Shown here: positions 25,545-34,000 of the stretch, piece by piece
How the letters are laid out: each line of letters starts with the position of its first letter
How positions within the stretch are numbered: the first letter of the stretch is position 1
NCBI GenBank assembly: GCA_049610385.1
Contig: JBMYZL010000002.1
Location: 62,001 to 126,000, forward strand
Length of the DNA: 64,000 nucleotides
Direction of reading: 5' to 3'
Origin: JBMYZL01 sp049610385
GTDB taxonomy: Bacteria; Bacteroidota; Bacteroidia; Flavobacteriales_D; Sanyastnellaceae
Made by a program: the position numbers and the translations under genes
Notes under the pieces: model-generated
Told to the model about the DNA's origin: nothing
Databases searched by the model: none
The model's input: only the letters and a program-made list of their open reading frames with translations

Positions 25545-26594
25545 TCAAATGTACATCTTGCGTGCACTTTTCACGGCATCTGGCCAAATCTTTTCAACCG
25601 CTCGGGGCAAGGCCAATGCTTCTGCTTCATCCCAAGGCAGCCAGGCCACAGCAGACCCCAATTTTCCAGCAACTTCGGATGGCGATGAAGGATTCCACAA
25701 TTGCAAGGAGAACGAAAGACGCATGATTCTGTGGGTGAGAATGTGTTCAAATTCCGGTATGACTTCACCTCTTTTTTTTCCCAGTCCTTCTGGAACTTGG
25801 TCTTGTTCCAAGAAGGTCCAAAGCCCACCCCAGATGCCTGATTTGGGGCGCTGACGAAGGGCGACGTGGGTGCCATTGGTAAGCACCACAAATGCCAGTG
25901 CCATTTCCTGAATTTTGGTTTTACCTGATTTGATGGGGCGTTTCAACTGCACTTCACGTTCACGGGCCAAACAGTGGGAGGAAACGGGGCATGCATGGCA
26001 AATCGGATTCCGGGGCTTGCAAACCAGTGCGCCCAGTTCCATCATGCCTTGGTTGTGGTCACCTGGGCGATCCTTGGGCATCAGCATCATGGCCAGGTCA
26101 TTGATGGTTTGGCGTCCCTTGGGCTTGTCTACGGGTTGATTCACATCGAACAGCCGGCTCAGTACACGGATAACATTGCCATCTACGGCCGCCACAGGTT
26201 CGCCAAAACAAATCGAACTGATGGCTGCGGACGTGTATGGACCAACGCCAGGCAATTGCTGGAGGGCTTGAGCCGTTTGTGGGAATTGCCCCCCGTGGTG
26301 ATCAACCACTGTTTGGGCTGCAGCAAGCAGGTTTCGGGCTCGGTTGTAATAACCCAGTCCCTGCCAAGCCTTCATCACTTCGTCCTCTTTCGCCTTCGCC
26401 AAGTCAAAAACAGTCGGCCAACGTTCCATAAAGGCGTTCCAATATCGAATCCCAGTGTCGATTCTTGTTTGTTGCATCATGATTTCGCACAGCCACACGG
26501 GATAGGGCAGGAAGTTCTCTCGCCATGGCAATCCTCTCTGATTCACTGAATACCAGTTGATTATAGATTTTGATATGGGATGGGGGGGTGACAT
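25545..26594 (-). CDS. mutY: A/G-specific adenine glycosylase
   Basis: The 349-residue product has the MutY features: RGLPWRENFLPYPVWLCEIMMQQTRI (catalytic Glu region), the helix-hairpin-helix LPGVGPYTSAAISSICF, VDGNVIRVLSRLF with the catalytic Asp, the iron-sulfur cluster CKPRNPICHACPVSSHC, and a C-terminal NUDIX-like domain for 8-oxoguanine recognition. It removes A mispaired with 8-oxoG. An upstream in-frame ATG at 26627 would add eleven basic residues; 26594 is preferred because the family usually begins close to the conserved helix. It heads the long minus-strand run and is divergent from the HU gene. Confidence 0.94.
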   Translation of the reverse strand: MSPPHPISKSIINWYSVNQRGLPWRENFLPYPVWLCEIMMQQTRIDTGIRYWNAFMERWPTVFDLAKAKEDEVMKAWQGLGYYNRARNLLAAAQTVVDHHGGQFPQTAQALQQLPGVGPYTSAAISSICFGEPVAAVDGNVIRVLSRLFDVNQPVDKPKGRQTINDLAMMLMPKDRPGDHNQGMMELGALVCKPRNPICHACPVSSHCLAREREVQLKRPIKSGKTKIQEMALAFVVLTNGTHVALRQRPKSGIWGGLWTFLEQDQVPEGLGKKRGEVIPEFEHILTHRIMRLSFSLQLWNPSSPSEVAGKLGSAVAWLPWDEAEALALPRAVEKIWPDAVKSARKMYI

Positions 26595-26615
26595 TTGTTT
26601 CTTTCTTCTCAGCGC

Positions 26616-26646
26616 TTTCGTTTCCAAGCAAATAACCTTATTTTTG
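26616..26646 (+). promoter_or_regulatory. probable promoter of the HU gene
   Basis: TATTTTTG at 26639-26646 fits the -7 consensus, with TTTCG at 26616-26620 in the -33 position after an 18-base spacer. The site lies about 57 bases before the HU ATG and overlaps the 5' end of the divergent mutY. Confidence 0.45.
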
Positions 26647-26703
26647 CACCCCTCGAATCATGAGGAGCAAGAACATCAGAAACAGCAAACTTACTTCAGC
26701 ACA

Positions 26704-26997
26704 ATGACCAAAGCAGATATTGTGAGCCGCATCTCAGATGCGACAGGTATGGAAAAGCACGATGTGCAAAACACAGTGGAGGCATTCATGACAACGGTCC
26801 GTGAATCTCTTGAGCAAGGAGAAAATGTATACCTGCGTGGTTTTGGAAGTTTTGTAATCAAGACGCGCGCCGCGAAGACCGGCCGGAACATCTTGGCCAA
26901 GACGTCCATCGAAATTCCTGCACACAACATCCCTTCTTTCAAGCCAGCGAAGGATTTCGTGGACAATGTGAAGCAGAATGTGAAGGTCGAGGACTGA
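26704..26997 (+). CDS. HU-family DNA-binding protein
   Basis: The 97-residue product has the HU/IHF fold: N-terminal helices (MTKADIVSRISDATGMEKHDVQNTVEAFMTTV), the RGFGSF strand, the DNA-gripping arm (KTRAAKTGRNI) and the NIPSFKPAKDFVDNV C-terminal helix. It bends and compacts DNA. An in-frame extension upstream to 26557 is not credible. The stop overlaps the ATG of the next TPR gene by one base (TGATG). Confidence 0.95.
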   Translation: MTKADIVSRISDATGMEKHDVQNTVEAFMTTVRESLEQGENVYLRGFGSFVIKTRAAKTGRNILAKTSIEIPAHNIPSFKPAKDFVDNVKQNVKVED

Positions 26998-27626
26998 TGA
27001 ACAAATCGGCGAGCATTGTGGGAGGAATTGCGGTCGTGTCAGCGGTTGCCATGGCTTTCATGCTCTTTTCTGATGATGCCGCCGAAATGCCTTTGGACTC
27101 GTCGGATGTGACGCGCCAAAGTGAGGAATCAGTGCCCACATCGGGAATCTTTGAGGAGGATTTGGATCCGGTCGAACAGGCCATCTTGCAGGTGTCTGGA
27201 GAGAATCCGATGGAAGGCATCTTGGCCTTGAGGACCCTCGCCAATGCCGAACCGCCCAACGTGGATGCCATTTTGTGGTTGGGTAAATTCAGCATTCAGT
27301 CTGGTCAAATGGACAAAGCTCGAGAGCGTTTTGATTCGGTATTGGAATTGCAACCGGATCATTTGGAAGCCACTTGGGAATTGGCTATGTTGGACATGGA
27401 AGAGGGGCAGCTCGATCGCGCCGTTGCGGGTTTTGAAACTTGTTATGGTGCAGATGAGGCTTATGCCAACGGCATGTTTTTCGCAGGGCGTTGTTATCGC
27501 ATGATGGGAAACACTCGGGGCGCAGCCGAATCCTTCAAACAATATCTCGCTTTTGCTCCGGACAGCATTGTGTATAGCAAAGTTTCCGAGTACATTACCG
27601 AATTGGAAGCCGAACTCAACGGCTAA
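26997..27626 (+). CDS. membrane-anchored TPR protein
   Basis: The 209-residue product has one N-terminal helix (ASIVGGIAVVSAVAMAFMLF), an acidic linker and at least three TPR units (ILWLGKFSIQSGQMDKARERFDSVLELQPDHLEATWELAMLDMEEGQLDRAVAGF and onward). It is likely anchored in the inner membrane with the TPRs on the periplasmic side. It is translationally coupled to the HU gene by a one-base overlap. Partner unknown. Confidence 0.85.
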   Translation: MNKSASIVGGIAVVSAVAMAFMLFSDDAAEMPLDSSDVTRQSEESVPTSGIFEEDLDPVEQAILQVSGENPMEGILALRTLANAEPPNVDAILWLGKFSIQSGQMDKARERFDSVLELQPDHLEATWELAMLDMEEGQLDRAVAGFETCYGADEAYANGMFFAGRCYRMMGNTRGAAESFKQYLAFAPDSIVYSKVSEYITELEAELNG

Positions 27627-27648
27627 TACGAATTAAAATCTAGCAAAC

Positions 27649-27738
27649 ATGCCTAGTGGAAAAAAACGCAAACGTCACAAGATGGCGACGCACAAGCGCA
27701 AGAAACGCCTTCGCAAGAATCGCCACAAGAAGAAGTAA
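27649..27738 (+). CDS. 29-residue basic COX24/AURKAIP1-like peptide
   Basis: A short ORF encodes 29 residues, more than half of them Lys, Arg or His, starting MPSGKKRKRHKMATHKRKK. It matches the basic motif of the C-terminal part of mitochondrial ribosomal protein mS38 (AURKAIP1/COX24), and short proteins of this kind are known upstream of the RNase G gene in Bacteroidota. It is probably a small-subunit ribosome-associated protein, inferred from the motif only. It lies 22 bases after the TPR gene and 138 bases before rng. A weak hairpin (27751-27771) follows. Confidence 0.8.
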   Translation: MPSGKKRKRHKMATHKRKKRLRKNRHKKK

Positions 27739-27750
27739 TTGGTTTCGACT

Positions 27751-27771
27751 CAAGGGGCTTTTTGCTCCTTG
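27751..27771 (+). terminator. weak hairpin after the COX24-like gene
   Basis: CAAGGGGC pairs with GCTCCTTG (one G-T pair) around a TTTTT loop. No clear T tract follows, so it may be an attenuator or processing site. Confidence 0.3.
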
Positions 27772-27876
27772 TTGTTGATGCTGATGTTTGGCCTGCTGGG
27801 ACCTGGGTATTCGCAGAAATCTCACAGTACTCAGTGCGGCCTCACTTTTCCTTCGGGAAAACATTAGCGGATTCCT

Positions 27877-29427
27877 TTGAGCAAAGAATTGGTGATCAAT
27901 TCCACGTCAAAAGGCGTGGAAATCGGCTTGCTGGAAAACGGCAGGCTTGTCGAGTTGCACCAAGACAAAGGCAACATCGATTACTCCGTCGGGGATATTT
28001 ACCTCGGTCGGGTCAGGAAGGTGTTGCCCAGTTTGAACGCAGCTTTTGTGGATGTGGGGCACGAACGAGACGCGTTTTTGCATTACCTCGATTTGGGGCC
28101 ACATTTCCGGACTCAGCAGCAGTATACGAAGCGGGTGATGTCGGGGAAGCAACCAGTGGCGGATTTGGCCCACTTCAAAAAAGAACAGGAAATTGACAAG
28201 AAGGGCAAAATCAAGGATGAACTGAGTTCATCCGGATTGGTCTTGGTGCAGGTGGCGAAGGAACCCATATCGAGCAAGGGACCGCGATTGACAGCTGAAG
28301 TCACCCTGCCAGGTCGATATGTGGTGTTGGTGCCCTTCAGCGACAAGGTGTCCCTTTCCAGTAGAATCAAGGGTGAAACAGAGCGCACCCGACTCCGTCG
28401 CTTGATGCAATCGATTTTGCCACCTGGCTTCGGCATCATTGTACGGACGGTTGCGGAGGAAAAAGGTGCTGCGGATTTGCACCAAGATTTGGAAGATTTG
28501 GTGACACGTTGGGGCGAGTTGCACAAGCGGTTGAAGCATGCCAAGCCCGGGAAACGTGTTTTGGGTGAGTTGGACAAAACGTCGGCGGTGCTGCGTGATG
28601 TGCTCACTTCAGATTGCACCAAAATTCATGTCAATGACGCCAAACTGGCTGACGATGTGAAGACCTATTTGTCTGGAATTGGTGTCCAGTCCGATGGCAT
28701 CGTGAAACTGTCCAGAGACAAAGATTTGTTCAATGCGATGTCCATCCACAGACAGATCAAAGCGACATTCGGAAAGCAAGTGAATCTCAAGAGTGGTGCC
28801 TATCTCATCATCGAGCAGACTGAAGCCATGCATGTCATCGACGTCAACAGTGGCGGTCGAAAAGGTGGGGCGAAGGACCAAGAAGAGAATGCTCTGCAAA
28901 CGAACTTGGAGTGCGTAGATGAAATCGCCCGGGTATTGCGCCTTCGCGACATGGGTGGAATCATCGCGATTGATTTCATCGACATGGCCAAGCGCGAGAA
29001 CAACAAGAAACTCACTGATGCGCTTCGTGAAGCGATGAAGGCAGACAAGGCCAAACACAACATTCAATCGCCCAGTCGGTTTGGTGTGGTGGAAATGACA
29101 CGTCAACGTGTGCGGCCAGTGGCCAATATCCAGACCACTGAAAAATGCCCCACCTGCAGTGGGACGGGAAATGTGGCGGCCAGCATCTTGATCACTGACA
29201 CCATCGAAAGCAGCTTGAGTTATCTCACCTCAGGTGAAGGCCACAAGCGATTGACCATGTTGGTTCATCCCATTGTAGAGGCATATTTGATTCGTGGGTT
29301 CTTCCGTTCCATTTTGAAAACTTGGCGAAAGAAATTCAAAGCAGATATTCGGATTGAATCGAACTCTTCCATGGAATTGCTGGAGTACCACATCTACAAC
29401 AAGTTGGGCGAGGAGCTCATCACTTGA
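27877..29427 (+). CDS. rng: ribonuclease G
   Basis: The 516-residue product starts at TTG (SKELVINSTSKGVEIGLLENGRLVELHQ, the usual opening of Bacteroidota Rng). It has an S1 domain (VGDIYLGRVRKVLPSLNAAFVDVG), the RNase E/G catalytic core with the metal-binding VIDVNSGG and GIIAIDFIDM, the zinc-link CPTCSGTG, and a C-terminal small domain. It processes rRNA 5' ends and degrades mRNA. The preceding COX24-like gene fits a translation-related unit. Confidence 0.94.
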   Translation: MSKELVINSTSKGVEIGLLENGRLVELHQDKGNIDYSVGDIYLGRVRKVLPSLNAAFVDVGHERDAFLHYLDLGPHFRTQQQYTKRVMSGKQPVADLAHFKKEQEIDKKGKIKDELSSSGLVLVQVAKEPISSKGPRLTAEVTLPGRYVVLVPFSDKVSLSSRIKGETERTRLRRLMQSILPPGFGIIVRTVAEEKGAADLHQDLEDLVTRWGELHKRLKHAKPGKRVLGELDKTSAVLRDVLTSDCTKIHVNDAKLADDVKTYLSGIGVQSDGIVKLSRDKDLFNAMSIHRQIKATFGKQVNLKSGAYLIIEQTEAMHVIDVNSGGRKGGAKDQEENALQTNLECVDEIARVLRLRDMGGIIAIDFIDMAKRENNKKLTDALREAMKADKAKHNIQSPSRFGVVEMTRQRVRPVANIQTTEKCPTCSGTGNVAASILITDTIESSLSYLTSGEGHKRLTMLVHPIVEAYLIRGFFRSILKTWRKKFKADIRIESNSSMELLEYHIYNKLGEELIT

Positions 29428-29439
29428 CGTCGGTGGCGT

Positions 29440-30672
29440 TCAACTGATTTCTTTCGGAAAACACAGGAAATGCTTGATCACCTTTCGGCTGAGCACGTCT
29501 GGGGTCAGGTGGTCCGAGGCGACGGCAAAGTCTTTGACTTCTCCTGTTTTGAAACGAATTTGAATGCCGTTTGATTGGTAGGGCTGATTGCTGATGGCAT
29601 CGGTGTGAACCAAATAAGCGGCATCTGCTGCAGACAGCCCCCAAAGGGACATGGCTTCTGTTTTTTTCGCCTGCAATTCCGCTTCAGAAAATGGTGAATT
29701 GCGCAATTCGATCCGAAACAATTGACGGTGGATGATTTTTTCGGACAGCAATCGCAACACGGGATCTTCATGGTGTTGCCAGGCTTTCATCGCACACAGG
29801 ATGTCACTGTCGTCCAGTTCACTGAAACGTTCCAATATTTCAGGTTCGGCCAGGAATTGGGCCTGGTCATAAGCATCGTGAAGAAAAATAGACAAGGCAG
29901 GTGTAGAAAACAAAGGAACACCTTGACTCGCGAGCCATTTGGCACGCCTCAAAACCAGCATCAGCATGTACTCCGCTGACAGCACTGTCCGATGCAAATA
30001 GACTTGCCAGTACATCAATCGCCGGGCAACAATGAATTTTTCGATGGAGTAAATGCCCTTTTCTTCGACGATTATGCGGTCGTTCACCACATTGAGCATT
30101 TTGATGATTCGTTCGCTTCCAACTTTGCCCTCCGCAACTCCGCTATAAAAACTGTCTCGGCCCAAATAATCCAATCGGTCCATGTCCAACTGGGAAGACA
30201 CCAAGGCATGCAAAAAACGCTTTGGATAATCGTCATTGAATATGCGGATGGCCAAGTCCAAGGTGCCGCCGAATTCCTCGTTGATCCGGCTCATCATCAA
30301 GGTTGAGATGTCTTCGTGATTCACGCCCCGAACAATGCTGTGTTCGAGCGCATGCGAAAATGGCCCATGGCCTACGTCGTGGAGCAGAATGGCTGCACAA
30401 GCGCCTTCGGCCTCCGCATCGGTGATTTGGACGCCTTTTTCCCTGAGGACATCAAGGGCTTCTTGCATGAGGTGCATGGCCCCAACCGCGTGGTGGAAAC
30501 GGTTGTGGACGGCACCGGGGTACACGAAATGAGAAAGCCCCAGCTGAGAAATTCGCCGCAATCGTTGAACGAACCGATGATCCATCAAATCCAGAGACAA
30601 CCCGTGGCGAACAGTAATAAAACCGTACACCGGGTCGTTGATGATTTTGTGTTTGTTTTGCGTGCCCATCAT
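29440..30672 (-). CDS. HD-domain phosphohydrolase
   Basis: The 410-residue product (start 30672, or 30669 one codon later) opens MMGTQNKHKIINDPVYGFITV. It has the HD metal site in HNRFHHAVGAMHLM and LLHDVGHGPFSHALEHS, and a Asp further on in LDMDRLDYLGRDSFYSG. The family includes dNTP triphosphohydrolases of the SAMHD1/YwfO type, but the substrate is not fixed by sequence. It is divergent from porX with 70 bases between starts, an arrangement typical of Bacteroidota. Longer in-frame starts to 30744 would run into the porX start. Confidence 0.88.
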   Translation of the reverse strand: MMGTQNKHKIINDPVYGFITVRHGLSLDLMDHRFVQRLRRISQLGLSHFVYPGAVHNRFHHAVGAMHLMQEALDVLREKGVQITDAEAEGACAAILLHDVGHGPFSHALEHSIVRGVNHEDISTLMMSRINEEFGGTLDLAIRIFNDDYPKRFLHALVSSQLDMDRLDYLGRDSFYSGVAEGKVGSERIIKMLNVVNDRIIVEEKGIYSIEKFIVARRLMYWQVYLHRTVLSAEYMLMLVLRRAKWLASQGVPLFSTPALSIFLHDAYDQAQFLAEPEILERFSELDDSDILCAMKAWQHHEDPVLRLLSEKIIHRQLFRIELRNSPFSEAELQAKKTEAMSLWGLSAADAAYLVHTDAISNQPYQSNGIQIRFKTGEVKDFAVASDHLTPDVLSRKVIKHFLCFPKEIS

Positions 30673-30742
30673 TGACAGTTGCAAGATAACTTCACAGACG
30701 GAGACAAATCGATTCTGAAAACCACACATTCGAGCCTTCAAC

Positions 30743-32305
30743 ATGACCAGAAATCCTCACATCCTTTGGGCAGACGACGAAATCGATTTGTTGAAGCCAC
30801 ACATTTTGTTTCTCGAACAGCGTGGCTTTGAAATCACTGCAGTGAACAGTGGTGATGCCGCTTTGGACGCCATTCGGGAGAAGCCCTTTGATTTGGTCTT
30901 TCTCGACGAGCAAATGCCCGGATTGAATGGCATCGAAACCTTACAGCGCTTGAAGTTGATGCGGCCGCATTTGCCAGCCATCATGATCACCAAAAGTGAG
31001 GAGGAGCATATCATGGAGGAGGCGATTGGTTCCAAAATCAGTGACTATCTCATCAAGCCGGTCAATCCGAATCAAATTTTGTCGGCCATCAAAAAAAATC
31101 TGGATCTCAAGCGGTTGGTGAGTGAACGTGCGATGTCAGAATACCAGAAAGAATTTCGGGAACTGACCATGAAACTTATGGGCCGATTGGACGCCTCAGA
31201 ATGGATGGACATTTATGAGCGGCTGACCCATTGGCGTGTAGAATTGAGCCGCACAGAAGACACAGGAATGAAGGAGGTGTTGGACATGCAATATGTGGAT
31301 GCGGACCGACAGTTTGCCAAATTTGTTCAAGAAGAATATGCAGAGTGGATGGCAGGGCCAGGTGACGATGTCCCATTGATGTCCCACAGACTGCTGCCAG
31401 AACGCCTCCCTGTGACGTTGGCCGAGGCAGAAGGGCGACCCACCTTTTTGGTGGTCATTGACAACCTGCGCATGGATCAATGGCAGGTGATTGAGCCGCT
31501 GTTGGCAGAAGAATTTCGAATCGTGCGGAAATCCCCGTATATGGCCATGCTTCCAACGGCGACAGCGTACGCACGAAATGCCCTTTTTGCCGGGATGACA
31601 CCCGCCGAAATTTCTCGGGTATATCCCGACTGTTGGGTGGGTGAAGAAGAGGAGGGCAGCAAGAATGCCCATGAAGATAAATTGTTTGCACGCTTGTTGG
31701 AACGTCTGGGGTTATCGGGCAAACATGGCTATCACAAGGTGACAAATTTGGCCGCAGGTCGACAGCTGCTCGATGGTTTTCACAAAACAAAGGATGCGAA
31801 GGTCACTGCCATAGTCTACAATTTTGTAGATATGCTGTCCCATGCGAGGACGGAAATGGAGGTGATCAAAGAGTTGGCAGAAGATGAAGCGGCTTACAGA
31901 TCCTTGACATTGTCTTGGTTTGAACACAGTCCCTTGCGGGAGATGTTCAGCGCCATGGCCGCGTACAATGCACGGGTGATCGTGACGACTGACCATGGCA
32001 CCATCCGGGTGGATGGGCCGGTTCAAGTTCGTGGGGAACGCAATACGAACAGCAACCTTCGGTACAAGGTGGGACGGAATCTGGGCTACAATGAAGGCGA
32101 TGTTTTTGAAGTGCGTGAGCCGGAGCGCATGGGCTTGCCCCGACCCAATATCAGTTCTTCATACATCTTTGCCCGAGAGAAGGATTTCTTGGTGTATCCG
32201 AACAACCAAAACCACTTTGTCAATTATTTCCGAGACACCTTCCAGCATGGCGGCCTATCCATGGAGGAGATGATTGTGCCTTGGGTCGAATTGGACGCCA
32301 AATAA
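30743..32305 (+). CDS. porX: T9SS response regulator PorX (receiver plus PglZ-type phosphatase domain)
   Basis: The 520-residue product has a receiver domain at 1-120 with acidic residues D11/D12, phosphoacceptor D55 (FLDEQMPG), MITKSEEE and K105 (YLIKPVNP). A helical linker follows, then a PglZ/alkaline-phosphatase-like domain with VVIDNLRMDQWQ, MLPTATAYARNALFAGM and TTDHGTIRV, which carry the metal-binding Asp, Thr and His residues. PorX controls T9SS genes, with PorY as kinase in Porphyromonas, and related proteins hydrolyse oligonucleotides. The following tsaE gene is 16 bases downstream. The PglZ domain here does not indicate a BREX system. Confidence 0.93.
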   Translation: MTRNPHILWADDEIDLLKPHILFLEQRGFEITAVNSGDAALDAIREKPFDLVFLDEQMPGLNGIETLQRLKLMRPHLPAIMITKSEEEHIMEEAIGSKISDYLIKPVNPNQILSAIKKNLDLKRLVSERAMSEYQKEFRELTMKLMGRLDASEWMDIYERLTHWRVELSRTEDTGMKEVLDMQYVDADRQFAKFVQEEYAEWMAGPGDDVPLMSHRLLPERLPVTLAEAEGRPTFLVVIDNLRMDQWQVIEPLLAEEFRIVRKSPYMAMLPTATAYARNALFAGMTPAEISRVYPDCWVGEEEEGSKNAHEDKLFARLLERLGLSGKHGYHKVTNLAAGRQLLDGFHKTKDAKVTAIVYNFVDMLSHARTEMEVIKELAEDEAAYRSLTLSWFEHSPLREMFSAMAAYNARVIVTTDHGTIRVDGPVQVRGERNTNSNLRYKVGRNLGYNEGDVFEVREPERMGLPRPNISSSYIFAREKDFLVYPNNQNHFVNYFRDTFQHGGLSMEEMIVPWVELDAK

Positions 32306-32320
32306 GCATCAAAACTTCTC

Positions 32321-32776
32321 ATGAAACAGTTGGGAAAATGGGTTGGTGTGGGTTTGACAGACTTGCCTGAGGTGGCCGCTGAGGTGGTTGACCTGTGCCA
32401 AGCCGCGCGATTGCGGGTTGTGGCCTTTCACGGTCCGATGGGCGCTGGCAAAACCACGTTGATCAGGCACATGGCTTCTGTGTTGGGGACCCCGGATGAA
32501 GTGGCGAGCCCAACCTTTGGTTTGGTCAATGTGTACCAAACGCCTTCGGGATTGGACATTCACCACATGGACTGGTATCGGGTAGAGGACCCGGCAGAAT
32601 TGTGGGATGCGGGCATCCCTGAGTTGCTGGATTCCGGGGAATGGTGTTGGGTGGAATGGCCAGAACGGGCTGAGTCCCTTTTCCCCCGAGAGACTGCGAT
32701 ATTGACCATCGTGCGCGAGGCAGATGATGCAGGTCGCTCGGTTTCACTATTTTCGGCACAGAACGACCATGGCTGA
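32321..32776 (+). CDS. tsaE: tRNA threonylcarbamoyladenosine biosynthesis ATPase TsaE
   Basis: The 151-residue product has the Walker A motif GPMGAGKTTLIRHM, SPTFGLVNVY, HHMDWYRVEDPAELWDAGIPELLDSGEWCWVEWPER, all typical of TsaE. It is needed for t6A modification at tRNA position 37, working with TsaB and TsaD. Its end overlaps the next gene by eight bases. Confidence 0.93.
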   Translation: MKQLGKWVGVGLTDLPEVAAEVVDLCQAARLRVVAFHGPMGAGKTTLIRHMASVLGTPDEVASPTFGLVNVYQTPSGLDIHHMDWYRVEDPAELWDAGIPELLDSGEWCWVEWPERAESLFPRETAILTIVREADDAGRSVSLFSAQNDHG

Positions 32777-33998
32777 TCAGAAAGAACCCAAAAAAGGGAT
32801 TGAACGCCTTGCGCGCGAAGCGTCTTTGTTGCCAGCGGAGCAGTTGATGCCCGCCCGGTCGCGAGGCAGTGAACTGGTGATTGGAATTCCCAAAGAGAAC
32901 AGTTTGCAGGAAAAGCGGGTCGCATTGGTCCCTGAAGGTGTTGCCCTGTTGGTAGCACGCGGACATCAAGTATTGATCGAAACAGGTGCTGGCATCCAGG
33001 CACATTATTCGGATCGAGATTACAGTGAAGCGGGAGCGCGCATCGTTTATGACCGTCGTCAAGCCTTTCAAACGAGCATTGTCATCAAGGTGGAACCCCC
33101 TTCAGTCGAAGAAGTTGACCTGATGGGGATGCGATCGACGCTCATCAGTGCTTTGCAGTTGTCCATTCAGCAGGAAGGGTTGATGAAGGCTCTCGCAGCC
33201 AAGCGCATCACGGCAATCGCCTGGGATTTTATACAATATGATTCGGGGATGTATCCCCTTGTGCGCGCCATGGGTGAAATCGCAGGCAACACAGCTGTGT
33301 TGATTGCTGGTGAACTGCTGGCAGGCCCAGAGGGGCGCGGCACCATGTTCGGTGGGGTCTCTGGTGTGCGCCCTTCAGAAGTGGTCATCATCGGTGGTGG
33401 CACGGTGGCGGAGTTTGCAGCCAGATCAGCCCTTGGCCTCGGAGCTGTCGTCAAATTATTCGATGACAGCCCGCACCGGCTCATTCGGCTGCAAAATGCG
33501 CTGGGAACCCGGCTTTGGACGTCCACATTGCAACCATCCATATTGCAAGATGCCTTGCGAACAGCTGACGTGGCCATCGGTGCCATTCGCGGTACTGGAC
33601 AGCGTTCACCCTTGGTGGTGTCCGAGCCGATGGTTGCGGGGATGCGGCCGGGTACAGTCATTGTAGATGTCACCATTGACCGTGGGGGATGTTTTGAAAC
33701 GAGTCGGGTGACTTCTCACGAGCGCCCCACCTATGCGGAAATGGATGTCATTCATTATTGCGTGCCCAACATTCCGTCACGCGTGAGTCGGACAGCCTCT
33801 AAAGCGCTGTCAAACATCTTTGCCCCCCTTTTGCTTGAATTCGCCAGCGATGGTGGCGTTGAATCTTCTGCCAGAATGAACCGAGTGACCCGCTCGGGCA
33901 TTTACATGTTTGGGGGGGTCATGACCCATGCCGGCATCGCCCATGATCAAGGGCTCCCGTTCAAAGATTTGGATTTGTTGTTGGCTACGAATTTCTGA
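32769..33998 (+). CDS. ald: alanine dehydrogenase
   Basis: The 409-residue product has an N-terminal extension (EPKKGIERLAREASLLPAEQLM) common to Bacteroidota forms. The AlaDH/PNT N domain follows (LVIGIPKENSLQEKRVALVPEGVALLVARGHQVLIETGAG), then an NAD-binding domain with VVIIGGGTVAEFAARSALGLGAVVKLFD, and VIVDVTIDRGGCFETSRVTSHERPTY. It interconverts alanine and pyruvate/ammonia with NAD+. The start at 32769 is preferred to 32724, which overlaps tsaE deeply. porX-tsaE-ald is a recurring order in the phylum. Confidence 0.9.
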   Translation: MADQKEPKKGIERLAREASLLPAEQLMPARSRGSELVIGIPKENSLQEKRVALVPEGVALLVARGHQVLIETGAGIQAHYSDRDYSEAGARIVYDRRQAFQTSIVIKVEPPSVEEVDLMGMRSTLISALQLSIQQEGLMKALAAKRITAIAWDFIQYDSGMYPLVRAMGEIAGNTAVLIAGELLAGPEGRGTMFGGVSGVRPSEVVIIGGGTVAEFAARSALGLGAVVKLFDDSPHRLIRLQNALGTRLWTSTLQPSILQDALRTADVAIGAIRGTGQRSPLVVSEPMVAGMRPGTVIVDVTIDRGGCFETSRVTSHERPTYAEMDVIHYCVPNIPSRVSRTASKALSNIFAPLLLEFASDGGVESSARMNRVTRSGIYMFGGVMTHAGIAHDQGLPFKDLDLLLATNF

Positions 33999-34000
33999 TT

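Noticed and set aside
30743..32305. PglZ-type domain as a sign of a BREX phage-defence system
   Set aside because: The receiver domain and the HD/tsaE/ald neighbours identify PorX; no brx genes, methyltransferase or other defence genes are present.
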